The notes under the pieces were generated by a model. It worked only from the letters and a program-made list of their open reading frames with translations, was not told the DNA's origin and did not search any database. Shown here in pieces: positions 55,021-64,000 of a stretch of 64,000 nt of DNA. The stretch's first letter is position 1, and each line of letters begins with the position of its first letter. The position numbers and the translations under genes are program-made. The stretch lies in assembly GCA_028673005.1 (NCBI GenBank), contig CM054120.1, forward strand, positions 72,341,533-72,405,532. Reading direction: 5' to 3'. This DNA is from Tanypteryx hageni. Taxonomy: Eukaryota; Arthropoda; Insecta; Odonata; Petaluridae.

Positions 55021-55089
55021 GGGGGGGCGATCGCCCCCCCCCCTTCGATCCGCGCATGGATTATCATGATTTATGGTAAAAAAAACTGG

Positions 55090-56308
55090 GAAGAGCATCG
55101 TATACTGCTGCGATAAACCGAAATAGATTCCGTGAATTGGTACAAATTATTAGATTTGACGACAAAGCAACCACGCTGGTGTGCAGAGAGACTGATAAAT
55201 TTGCTCCTATTCGTGCAGTACTTGATCTGGTAAATGAAACTTTTAAAAACTTCCCCTTCAGTGTGGTAGTTGTCGACATTTTGTCGTTGTTTCGAGGTAG
55301 GTGTCCATTCAAGGTATTTATGAAAGAAAAACCTGGAAATTATGGTATTCTTATCAGAATCCTTGCAGATTGCACTGAACGCGACGTGCTCCGAATGGAA
55401 GTTTATACGGGTAAAAATAATGAAGGAACACAGATTTCAAGGGTACTAAGGAAATTGTGAAAAGATTAGTTACGTTCCTTAGCAATTTTTGTCTTAATAT
55501 TACTACAGATAGGTATTATACATTTGTAGAGCTTGCTGAATAACTTTACACAGATTACGCTTTTTGGCACCATGCAAAAAAAACCGCAAACATTCCAGAA
55601 GAGCTGAAAACAACAGAGAGCAGAGATTTATATTCAAGTGTTTTTGCATTTACAGATCCAACTTCTGGTAAGTCCCGTTACATTAGTTTCATACATTATT
55701 CCTCAAAAACAGAAAAAACTTGATTTTGCTTTCCACTCAGCATTCGGACCCCATTGTAAGCAATGAAGACAAGAAAAAGCCTGACATAATATTTTTCTAC
55801 AATAGGAGGAGTGGATACCATTGACCAAATGGCAAGGAAGCATTCTACTAAAAGATCAACGAGAAGGTGGCCACTGTCAATGTTTTTTACTCATAGATAT
55901 AGCCGCTATAAATGCTTACTCCATTTTTTCTCAAAACTTTCCGCAGTGGAATCCACAGAAAACCAACTGTGGGCGGTTATATCTACAGGAACTAGGTTTT
56001 GAACTTTTGAAACCACAAGTAGAACATAGATCACAATATATTTCCGAGTTACAAAGCCACATTGTATTTTCCATGGAATTTGTATTAGAGAGAAAATTAA
56101 CGCAACATGAAAAAACTGTTAGAAAACAAAATGGAAAAGGAAGATGTCATGCTTCTCTTTCGCATCTACGTCAAAGAGCGAAAAAATAATTAAATTAGCA
56201 AAAACCACCATAATATGTTCCAAATGTGGCATATATGTATGTGGAAAGCACAGCATAAAAAATGTATGTGAAAAGTGCAATATAACAGAGTCGGAGGATA
56301 GCAATTGA
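55090..56308 (+). pseudogene. piggyBac transposase relic
   Basis: The plus-strand reading starts mid-protein (RNRFRELVQIIRFDD) and continues DKFAPIRAVLDLVNE, FRGRCPF, KEKPGNYGILIRILADC and VYTGK, the DDE core. At the first catalytic region VDE is VDI. Then NITTDRYYTFVELAE, IPEELK, GGVDTIDQMARKHSTKR with RRWP, and a C-terminal cysteine-rich domain near 56,217-56,285 (CSKCGIYVCGKHS, then CEKC). At least three frameshifts or stops separate these blocks and the N-terminal third is missing. The enzyme family inserts at TTAA without net sequence change. No flanking TTAA inverted repeats were identified. Confidence 0.8.
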
Positions 56309-56479
56309 TTTCTTCTGACCAAAAATATTTTCGTGTTTATTTTTGGCACTAAAAATTTTTAAATGATTTTCTATTGTTTATATAGAAAATATAATTCTTT
56401 TTATGACAAAACTTGGTAATAGATATTGTTACAAGTTGTATCTTTTTTGAATCACCAGCTTGCAGAATTAAAACAAATT

Positions 56480-57168
56480 TTTAAAATAATTTTTCTTTGT
56501 GGGCATTGGCCCTCCCTTGGTCCATGGTGTGACAGAAAATACCCTGGTCCTGAGAATCTCGCTCAAATGGCAATGGATATGGACCATAGCTTGGAGAGAA
56601 GTCTTCTTTTCAAGCGCGGTTTGGACCATCTTTTTGCGACAAACAAGGCAGTGTATGCGCAAAAACGACGTCCAACCAAACAGTGCACCATGGTCCAGTT
56701 CTTACAGCCACGCTCTGCAATCCCCACCGCCTCTGCCCTCGATGGCCCTTCCACTTCTGCCGTTGATCCTAATGTGCCGGTCAACTCCACACCCAAGCCC
56801 GTTCGCAGTACCTCCTCCTCCTCATCTCCATTTCTGTCTTCGGATAATTCTCCACTGGATGTGTTCTTGCCCGCAGAACTTGTGCTGTGCAAAGACAACC
56901 CTCAAGCAGTATAATCCTCCACTATTATGTCACTCACTTTTGCTCGTCTGCTTCCTTTTATTGGTGAGTATATTTTACAGTGTTAAGTTTGTAATTTGCG
57001 CATAAGAAGTCATTATAGAGCGAAAGAAGAATGCCTTGGAGGATAGTTAGGATAGCTTGTGGAATGTCTCACTATCCTTTACATGTAAATATGAGTTCTC
57101 TTTATGCGAATTCACTTTATGCGTCACTTTCCTGGAACGCAACCTCCGCATAAAGTGAGGGAAACCTG
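56480..57168 (+). mobile_element. Tigger/pogo element 3' part with terminal repeat
   Basis: A 162-codon frame (to 56,914) ends in a Tigger-like C-terminus: MDHSLERSLLFKRGLDHL, then KRRPTKQCTMVQFLQP, then a Ser/Pro-rich tail. The element stops at 57,168 with an inverted end (reverse complement CAGGTTTCCCTCACTTTATG) followed by TA, the pogo/Tigger target dinucleotide. The helix-turn-helix and DDE parts are missing. Confidence 0.6.
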
Positions 57169-57455
57169 TACTAAGAAGATTATATATTTTGATCGGCCGA
57201 TATCCGAGTACTTGCCCGGACCGATATTTGCTCCCTATCCACCCGTACTCCTCACTGGCATCATTAATATCTTTTATAGCAGCAACATTAAACGAGGACA
57301 CACTGTATAACAGATTGTTAAAATTTTATTGAATTATTAAAATCATTTTAATATTTGATTTATTAATATCTAAAATTTGTATTTCTATTAAAATTTTTAT
57401 ATTCAGTATTATATAATAACCACAAAATAGTAATCATTCTAATTTTCTAGGGGCA

Positions 57456-58615
57456 ATGGATAAAAGGAATCGTAGGCAGATAACAATTAGGGAGAAATTG
57501 GAAATACTGCATGCCGTTGATCAAGGAATAAAGAAGAAAAACATTTCTGAGAAATTTGGAATTCCAGTGTCTACACTCTCAACAATTATTTCAAAATGAG
57601 AAGAATTAGAAAATAACCAACAATTACAATCAAACAGAAAACGGACTCGGGTGGAAAATCAAAGTGAGGAATTTGACAGAGCAATATTTGACTGGGTAAT
57701 GAAGTCAAGAGCCTCAAATATCCCCATATGAGGGCCAATTGTGCAGCAACATGCAAGGGATTTCACCCTAAAAATGGGAATAGATAATTTCCAGGCCTCC
57801 AATGGATGGCTACAGAAATTTAAAGCAAGGTGGAATCTGGTAACTCTAAAAACATCAGGGGAGGAAGGAGCCATAAGTGCAATTGTTGTAGAAGGCTGGA
57901 AAACAAAATTAGAAACTATTACTTCTAGATATGACCTGAAGGACATTTATAATGCTGATTTAGCAGGGTTTTTTTATAACCTACTTCCCGATAAAACAAT
58001 TGCAGTGAAGGGAGAGTCATGCCACAGTGGAAAGCGGAGCAAGGAACGTTTTACCGTGTTACTTTGTGCAAATGGGGATGGTTCATAAAAATTACAGCCA
58101 TAACAGTACCTGCTGAGGATTATGAAAAATTGCAATGAATGCTTAAAGCTGAAATGGAACATACTCCAAGCTATGCAAAGACTGTGTATGATTTGGGAAA
58201 ATCTGAAACCCTCGGCAATTGCAAATTGTTTTCAAAGGGCTGGATTTAATTCAAACAGTTGTCTGGTGCATATAGGAGAAGAAAGTGTGCAGGAAAGCAG
58301 CAGGGAATGGATTGAAATATCTAAATATTGATGGTGTCTTTTGAGGATTTCATGAATCTCGACTCTAAGCTTGTCACTTCAGATATTACAGGTGAAATGC
58401 ATGTTTTCCATTCAGAACCTGAAAGTGATGATGAAGCAGTTGAACTGGATAGACCTAAAAAAAGTGAAATTAATGCTGCAATTTCAGTATTCGAGAGGTG
58501 CTTTATGTCATCAGAAAAAAGTGTCCATAATTTAAAGCTTCTACATGAGGTGGAACATGCTGCAGCATGTGAAATGGAAAAAAATAAGAAACAACTGATA
58601 TTGGAAAGTTTTTAA
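57456..58615 (+). pseudogene. Tigger/pogo transposase relic (CENP-B-type HTH)
   Basis: The ATG at 57,456 starts RRQITIREKLEILHAVDQG and SEKFGIPVSTLSTII, the CENP-B-type N-terminal helix-turn-helix. A second HTH follows (FDRAIFDWVMKSRASNIPI; ASNGWLQKFKARWNL). The DDE domain opens with IYNADLAGFFYNLLPDKT, where family members have DE in place of DL. Only its first third is present; a deletion near 58,090 removes the other catalytic residues. LKPSAIANCFQRAGF and FEDFMNLDS belong to the C-terminal region, which continues to a Lys/Gln-rich end at 58,615. TGA stops occur at ~57,597 and ~57,729. The element is inactive. Confidence 0.8.
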
Positions 58616-59041
58616 AAAAGAAAGTGAAATTATTTATATGCTTCTGTGAAATTTATAACACTATGTATCTTATTAAATTCATTCCTGCAATCAGTATATC
58701 AGTATATGAACAATGGTAAGTAAATAAAATTTTAATTTTCTATGTTTACCAATATAATAAATTTCTTTTAAAGATATTAAAATTATGATAAGTGGAAAAT
58801 TTCAATCATAAAATAAAAATTTTACTTATGAGTGTACATCAGATCTATATTTCAGTTAGCATGCCTTGTTTCTGCCTCTTATTTGTCAGTGTTCATATTA
58901 CTGTTACGTATGCACATGCCTATTCTTATTTCAATATCTTACATATAAGAAATGGGTTTAATCTAAATTAACATCATTAATATGGATAGCTCTGTGGTAA
59001 AGTCATTTAAGGAATGACAAGATTTATATTATTATATATTT
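58616..59041. other. AT-rich region, nothing recognised
   Basis: Probably the 3' non-coding flank of the preceding Tigger relic. No terminal repeat was found. Confidence 0.4.
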
Positions 59042-59302
59042 ATAGGGGAAACTCAGATAATTCTGTGGTAGTTTAAATAAAGTTGATTCACGAAATAATA
59101 CCTGCATATTTTCAAGAATAATCTTGCTGCAACTACTCGATGAAAGTATCAATTCACAATGGTGTAATTTCATGATTTACACCAGTGTGAATTGACACTT
59201 TCGTTAAGTAGTTGCAGCAAGATTATTCTTGAAAATATGCTTGTATTATTTCATGAATCAGCTTTATTCAAACTATCACGGAATTATCCGAGCTTCCCCT
59301 AT
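59042..59302. mobile_element. Foldback (near-perfect palindromic) MITE
   Basis: ATAGGGGAA at 59,042-59,050 pairs with TTCCCCTAT at 59,294-59,302. The arms (~126 bp each) stay highly complementary down to GGTGTAA/TTACACC around a 9-nt loop at 59,168-59,176. No coding capacity. The superfamily is uncertain; pogo-like activity supplied by nearby Tiggers is possible. Confidence 0.75.
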
Positions 59303-59454
59303 TGTTTTTTAAAATATAAAATAGAAACACTCATACAACAAGTTTATTATTGAAATTATTGGCAAAATTAATTGTGATTGTGCAAAAATAGCGACCTTAA
59401 TGAAACCTCTATACAATGAACCTCCTTACAGCAAAGTGATGAAAACTGGGTCCC

Positions 59455-59486
59455 TTCAGTTTCGTTATAAAGAGGTTTTACTGTAT
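59455..59486. mobile_element. Tigger/pogo-type terminal repeat
   Basis: The reverse complement begins CAGTAAAACCTCTTTATAAC at 59,486, immediately followed on the plus strand by TA. This is a typical pogo/Tigger end. No partner end was identified with confidence. Confidence 0.45.
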
Positions 59487-59848
59487 CACATTGGGAGAGT
59501 GCAAAGTCACAGCCTGCCACTGCACATTTGTCTCATATTAAAGACATATTGCTAGATACACACCAAAATCCCAAAATCGTACTCAAGCAGCAATGGAGGA
59601 TTTCTATAATTCAAGATGATGGAAGTTGACTGCGTGTGCCGCTCAATGCTCACCGTCATGCCACTGTCGGCCATGAGTGCTGTGGCTGTGACTGCAGCAC
59701 TTTACAATTGACATGTGAACTACGTGTAAATGCCAAAACCCATACTGCTGACTCTCGTGATGACTTCAGTTAGTATCTCACATGCCACCGCACAAAATTC
59801 TTGTGACTTTTTGAGTTTTAAACAATCTTAGTGAAACTTTTAATCAAA

Positions 59849-61043
59849 ATGGATGATAAGGGAAGCATAAATTCAAAACATCCAAAAAAATAGTATACCA
59901 TTACCTTTGAGGAGAAAAAAGTATTATAAACAAGGCTGAGAAAGGTGAGTCTATGGCGGCAATAGGGCGTGACTTAGATTTGAGCTATTCTACCATTAAT
60001 ACTATTGTGAAAGATAAATAGAAAATTAAGAAACATGTTCAAAGCAGAGTTAATAATCAGCAGATTGCGGCAACTTATGCATGTTGCAGAGTTATGGATG
60101 AGATGGAAAGACTTTGGATGGAAGACCAAAATCAGCGTTGCATTCCCCTGACACACCATGAAGATTTAAAAAATACTATGGAAGAAAGTTCTAATGTAAG
60201 TGATAGTGAACCCTTAATGCATGCTGGGGGTGGTTCTGCAGATTTAAGATGCATGCTAAGCTACACAATGTCAAAGTGACAGATGAAGCTGCAAGTGCAG
60301 ATGTTGATGCAGCAAATGAATTTCCTTGGGCTCTAGTTAAAATTATCAAATAAGCAGAATACTGTGCCAGTCAGGTTTTCAACATCAACAAGACAGGCAT
60401 CTTTTGGAATAAAATGCCAGTATGAACTTACATTTTGATCCAGGAGAAGAGCATTCCTGGGTTTAAGGCTGCCAAGGACCATCTTACTCTGTTGTTAGGT
60501 GGTAATGCAGCTGGGGATTTTAAACTAAAGCCTCTCATAGTGTACCAGCGCTTGCTGGAACAAAGTGAAGGAATCTACCTTGAATGGTGCATGGAGGAAT
60601 CTCTGTCCTCAATTTGTTACTGGTAATGATAGTTTTGAAGAGACAACAGAGAATATAAGTAAATAAATTTAAAAAATTGGGAGTAAACTTGATCTAAAGA
60701 TGGATGCTGCTGATCTCACTGAATTATTGGAGTCTCATGCAAAGGAGCTATCCAATGAAGATTTGATTGAGATACAGGAGCAAATGACAGCAGACCAAGA
60801 TAATTTTGATACCGGTGAAACCTCCACCTCACTTAAGAAGACTGAACACCAAAAATTTAGGCGAGATCTTCAAGAAGCTAGAAGATATGATAGCTGACAT
60901 AGAAGAGGGTGACCCTGATGGTGAAAGAAGTTCTTCTGTTGTTAAATCTATGTAATGACACAGCGTGTTACAAGGTGCTGTACGATGAAAAACAAAAGGC
61001 TTCTCTTCAGCTTCCTTTGGACAAGTTCTTCCAAAAACTTTAA
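59849..61043 (+). pseudogene. TIGD1-like Tigger transposase relic
   Basis: From ATG 59,849: ITFEEKKV and IGRDLDLSYSTINTIVKDK (first HTH), then MERLWMEDQNQRCIPLT (second HTH). After a gap, HNVKVTDEAASADVDAA-like strings and FPWALVKII follow in shifted frames, then SIPGFKAAKDHLTLLLGGN and AAGDFKLKPLIVYQ (DDE core beta strands). The second and third catalytic residues are deleted. The C-terminus has LTELLESHAKELSNEDLIEI, IADIEEGDPDGERSS and LPLDKFFQKL. At least five stops or frameshifts break it. The layout matches TIGD1-type Tigger transposases, which act on TA targets. Confidence 0.75.
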
Positions 61044-62975
61044 ATTAATCCTAAAACTCATTCACCAACACAAAAATCGCCACCTAAGTCACCTTTAAAC
61101 TATTCATCTAAATCAATTTATAATTATCGGATAACAGCCTCTTTTCCAATGACCAATAACTCTTCTTCTACTCCATAATAATGCTTTAAACACCTTTAGC
61201 AAATGGGAAAGATAATTTCAGGTTAGAAATATTTTTTAAATTATTTTAAAGTTTTATATTAATTTGTTTTAATAGATTGTATGTTTAAATTTAATGTTAG
61301 TTAATTTATAAATACAATGGTGCAATATTCTAACTTGATTTTGAATGAAAAAATGTGCTTTTCCATTTTGGGAACACCTCCATTTATTACATTAATTTAT
61401 ATGGAAAATTACCATCTGTTTAACATACAGGTTTTCAATAATGTAACCTGTACATTAAGTGGATGCTGCCTATGTATACTTTAAATAATTGATTTTGTAT
61501 GATCAAATAAAATTAGATAATTTATAGTGTATATGAAAGTTTTTAGGATTGACTTGAGTCATCGCTTTCCTTTCAATCTGACATTTTACCGTAACCTGGT
61601 TTAATTTCTAAATCAAGAAGATGAAAAAAAATTTGTTAACTAAATTCTGTGTATTTCATCTTTCTTAAACATTTGCCAAGCACCTGAGAGATTTTTAAAA
61701 TTTGTACACTTCAAAGAAATAACAATAAAATTTACCTTCGTAATTATTACTTTTAATGCAATCATGTAATTAAGTAAGTACTAATTCTAGCATGAAAATT
61801 AGAAATAGTCACATTTTCTCCTGATCGGATACACCATGAAGATTATTAATAATTTTAAAAGAATATGCACAAAATGAAACCCATAAATGTCAAAAATGAT
61901 GTTGTTCAATGACATTGATACCTGTTGAAGAGATCATATCATCTAGTCAGTGAATAAGATATAATGACAACATTTTAAATAACTGTGGTGTCTCATTAAT
62001 AATTGATTTATTATTAATCAGTGAATTGAATACTTATCAGTAAGAAGATGTAGGATTTCAAAATATTAGGTGTCATATCAAGTTACATTAGTTTACATCT
62101 ATGAGACAGTAGAGAATTTGAAATTAATAAGATCTATATAATATGCATGCCAGTAAATTTCTTCAACACCATTTAACTGGGTACATGACTAAACCTACAA
62201 CCAATATAAATATCTTTAATTTAAAATATCTACTGCATAACTTCTCTCAATGAATTTCTATACAAATCCTACTAGAAATTTATAAGTACTTCGATATTTT
62301 TGCCTTTATCTCAGGCTACTTTATTAATTTTGCAATTTATATGCTCTATATGAACTCTTTGTATCAACCACAAAAGGATAAAGTATGCATGAGGTTGTAA
62401 AAAGTTTCAAACCGGAGATGCAATGGAACTTACCATTAGGTGCATTGTCCAGGACAAACATCTATCATATAAACTGACTGGTTTCATTCAAGGCATGTAG
62501 CATAATGTTGACTTTTAAATTTGTTATTATCAAAAACTCAGGCTTACAAGCTTTAGTGCCAGATTATATTATAAAGGGAGTGCCGCACCTTCACACACAA
62601 AGGGATACATGGACTTCTGCAAAGACATTTACAGTACAGATTGTACAAATATACCATAAATATTTAAAGAGGATTATTGACAAGATGGTTTATTAAAAGG
62701 GGTTCATAAAGAGATAAATGTAAGATTGGTGTATTAGATATCTGCCAACACAGCATTATATGATGAATTACTTGTGATGACATTATAAATGGAATTTATT
62801 ATGGCCAAGAAAATAATATAGTGGGATGGAATCTATATGGATGACAATTTATTCGTTGAATACTTATTTTTCCAAACAGTAATGAATCTATTTAAAAGAT
62901 AATGACTTCAGGCGTTCTTAATCACTGCTGTTAATCTTGATCTCTTACCTTAAGTAGTTTTACGAATATTAACTA
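61044..62975. other. AT-rich region, nothing recognised
   Basis: No coding region is supported. A short inverted pair TACAGGTT/AACCTGTA at ~61,426-61,452 could be a Tigger end remnant. Confidence 0.4.
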
Positions 62976-62976
62976 C

Positions 62977-63110
62977 GGGGCCATCCTTAAATGATGTCAA
63001 AGCATTTTTGGGATTTTTGATCCCCCCCCTCCCCTCTCTGTCAAAAAGTGTCACATAGAGCTTCACCCCCCCTCCCCTGAGTCACAAAGTTGTCACACAG
63101 TCCCTTAAGA
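62977..63110. repeat. C-rich interspersed repeat fragment
   Basis: tacggggccatccttaaatg followed by two C-runs and paired gtcaaaaagtgtcaca / gtcacaaagttgtcaca strings. Similar gggccatccataaat...gtca sequences are widespread in arthropod genomes; the class is uncertain. Confidence 0.4.
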
Positions 63111-63441
63111 AAGGAAGATTTTCTGTATATAATTAGAGTTAACAGACTTCAATTGCTAAAACTGAAAGACAAGAAAAAACAGTGTATTGTAGTGCACTTT
63201 CTATTTTAGTACTCATCACTGTGATGTATTGTGTACACAGTTCGTCCTCTAATTTGAGTGGATGATGAATGGGCTAGAACGAATAATCAAAGAATGAGTA
63301 ACACATTAGGAGCTGTACCTGAAAGTAAACTAATATGTAACTTAAAAAAGGATATTATCCTCCATTAACCACAGGACTCTAGTTGCACAGGTCTAGAATA
63401 GGACTAATAAAATCTCAGGCACTCTCTACCACTCTACAAGG

Positions 63442-64000
63442 GTGCCAAGTGTAGAGATTGAAAGCCAACTTATAACATCTTCTGTTGCCATTTGCGATGC
63501 ATTAGGCCTCCATTATGCCAAGATTAGCAGCACGGCCAAGCACGATCCTTCTTTCATTCGAATCAAAGAGAGAATGGAAAGAACTGTACTAAACCTTGGC
63601 AAATTCAGCAGTCCAGCATCCTACAATGAACCTTTTTCACAGTGGGAGTTGAAGTCAATGATTGGGGATGTTAAGGATTCTTGTCCTGGCTTGGACAGTA
63701 TCCATAATGCCTTCCTCAAACATCTGCCCATAGATGCCGAACAGGACCTACTGAAAACACTCAATCAACTTTGGGCTGAGGGAGCTTTCCCTGAATCATT
63801 GCGGGAATCGGCAATTGTCCCTATCCCTAAATAGGGAAAGGACAACAGCCAGCCATTTAGCTATACTGCAATCTCCTTGACCAGCTGCCTGTGCAAACTT
63901 ATGGAGATAATGGTCAACGGACATCTAGTTAGTGCCTTGTCAGCATCAACCTTATCTCAAATGTCCAGTGTGGTTTATGACGTAGCAGGTCTACAGTGGA
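63442..64000 (+). pseudogene. I/Jockey-type non-LTR reverse transcriptase fragment, runs off window
   Basis: The frame reads GLHYAKISSTAKHDPSFIRI, EPFSQWELKSMI, CPGLDSIHNAFLKHLP, LLKTLNQLWAEGAFPESL and AIVPIPK, then a TAG at 63,832 where GKDN follows. SYTAISLTSCLCKLMEIMVN and the shifted Q-CGF block come next. These are RT motifs 0-2 of I/Jockey-superfamily elements, just before the catalytic AFD motif beyond the window. One stop and one frameshift are present. No endonuclease is visible upstream, so the copy is 5'-truncated or rearranged. Confidence 0.75.

Noticed and set aside
55021..55042. G/C-run palindrome as a regulatory element
   Set aside because: Homopolymer runs near a possible hAT end; no independent support.
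51360..55062. Full hAT boundaries CAAGGGCGGATC... at 51,360 and inverted CATGCGCGGATC... at 55,062
   Set aside because: The end sequences are similar but the flanking octamers (CTTGACAT and GATTATCA) do not match, so the right boundary is left open.

Overview
The window is repeat-rich, AT-rich animal DNA, most likely from an arthropod. No segment could be tied to a known host gene. Almost everything recognisable is a transposable element or a decayed piece of one: CR1/L2-like, Jockey-like, RTE and I/Jockey-type non-LTR retrotransposons, a Penelope-like element, several hAT elements, piggyBac, Tigger/pogo, a Helitron helicase scrap and tRNA-derived SINE sequence. This mix is typical of insect or arachnid genomes. 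No prokaryotic operon, CRISPR array or rRNA was seen.

Bases 1-14,703 are a tandem satellite of about twelve ~1.25 kb monomers. Each monomer is the 5' part of a CR1/L2-like retrotransposon on the minus strand: a short hydrophobic leader, a 2A-like ribosome-skipping motif, the apurinic-type endonuclease and part of the linker before the reverse transcriptase. Two higher-order repeat patterns (about 2,499 bp and 3,152 bp) lie in the same array. At 14,704 it gives way to a piggyBac-like terminus and a degraded Jockey-type element (ORF1 with zinc knuckles, ORF2 with endonuclease and truncated RT), followed by a tRNA-derived SINE at 19.2-19.5 kb.

Bases 19.5-29.6 kb are AT-rich with scattered relics: hammerhead-like motifs, a Helitron fragment and two hAT deletion derivatives with perfect 8-bp target-site duplications. 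Bases 28.4-47.9 kb hold segmental duplications of a minus-strand unit. Each unit has a promoter-like upstream stretch, a short exon-like ORF (~58-61 codons) ending at a phase-1 splice donor, and often a hammerhead-like hairpin downstream. Six copies are present, one with its start codon lost, and it matches no family I know. A Penelope-like element, hAT MITEs and a near full-length RTE (43,633-46,897) interrupt this block. The RTE is flanked by an 11-bp duplication, begins with a tRNA-like Pol III promoter head, and has one stop codon, which replaces the tyrosine of its YADD catalytic motif.

Bases 47.9-64 kb contain a hAT relic with a TTF/ZMYM1-like transposase, a piggyBac transposase relic, three Tigger/pogo relics, a 261-bp foldback element and a non-LTR RT fragment that runs off the window end. 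All autonomous coding regions seen are broken by stops, frameshifts or deletions.
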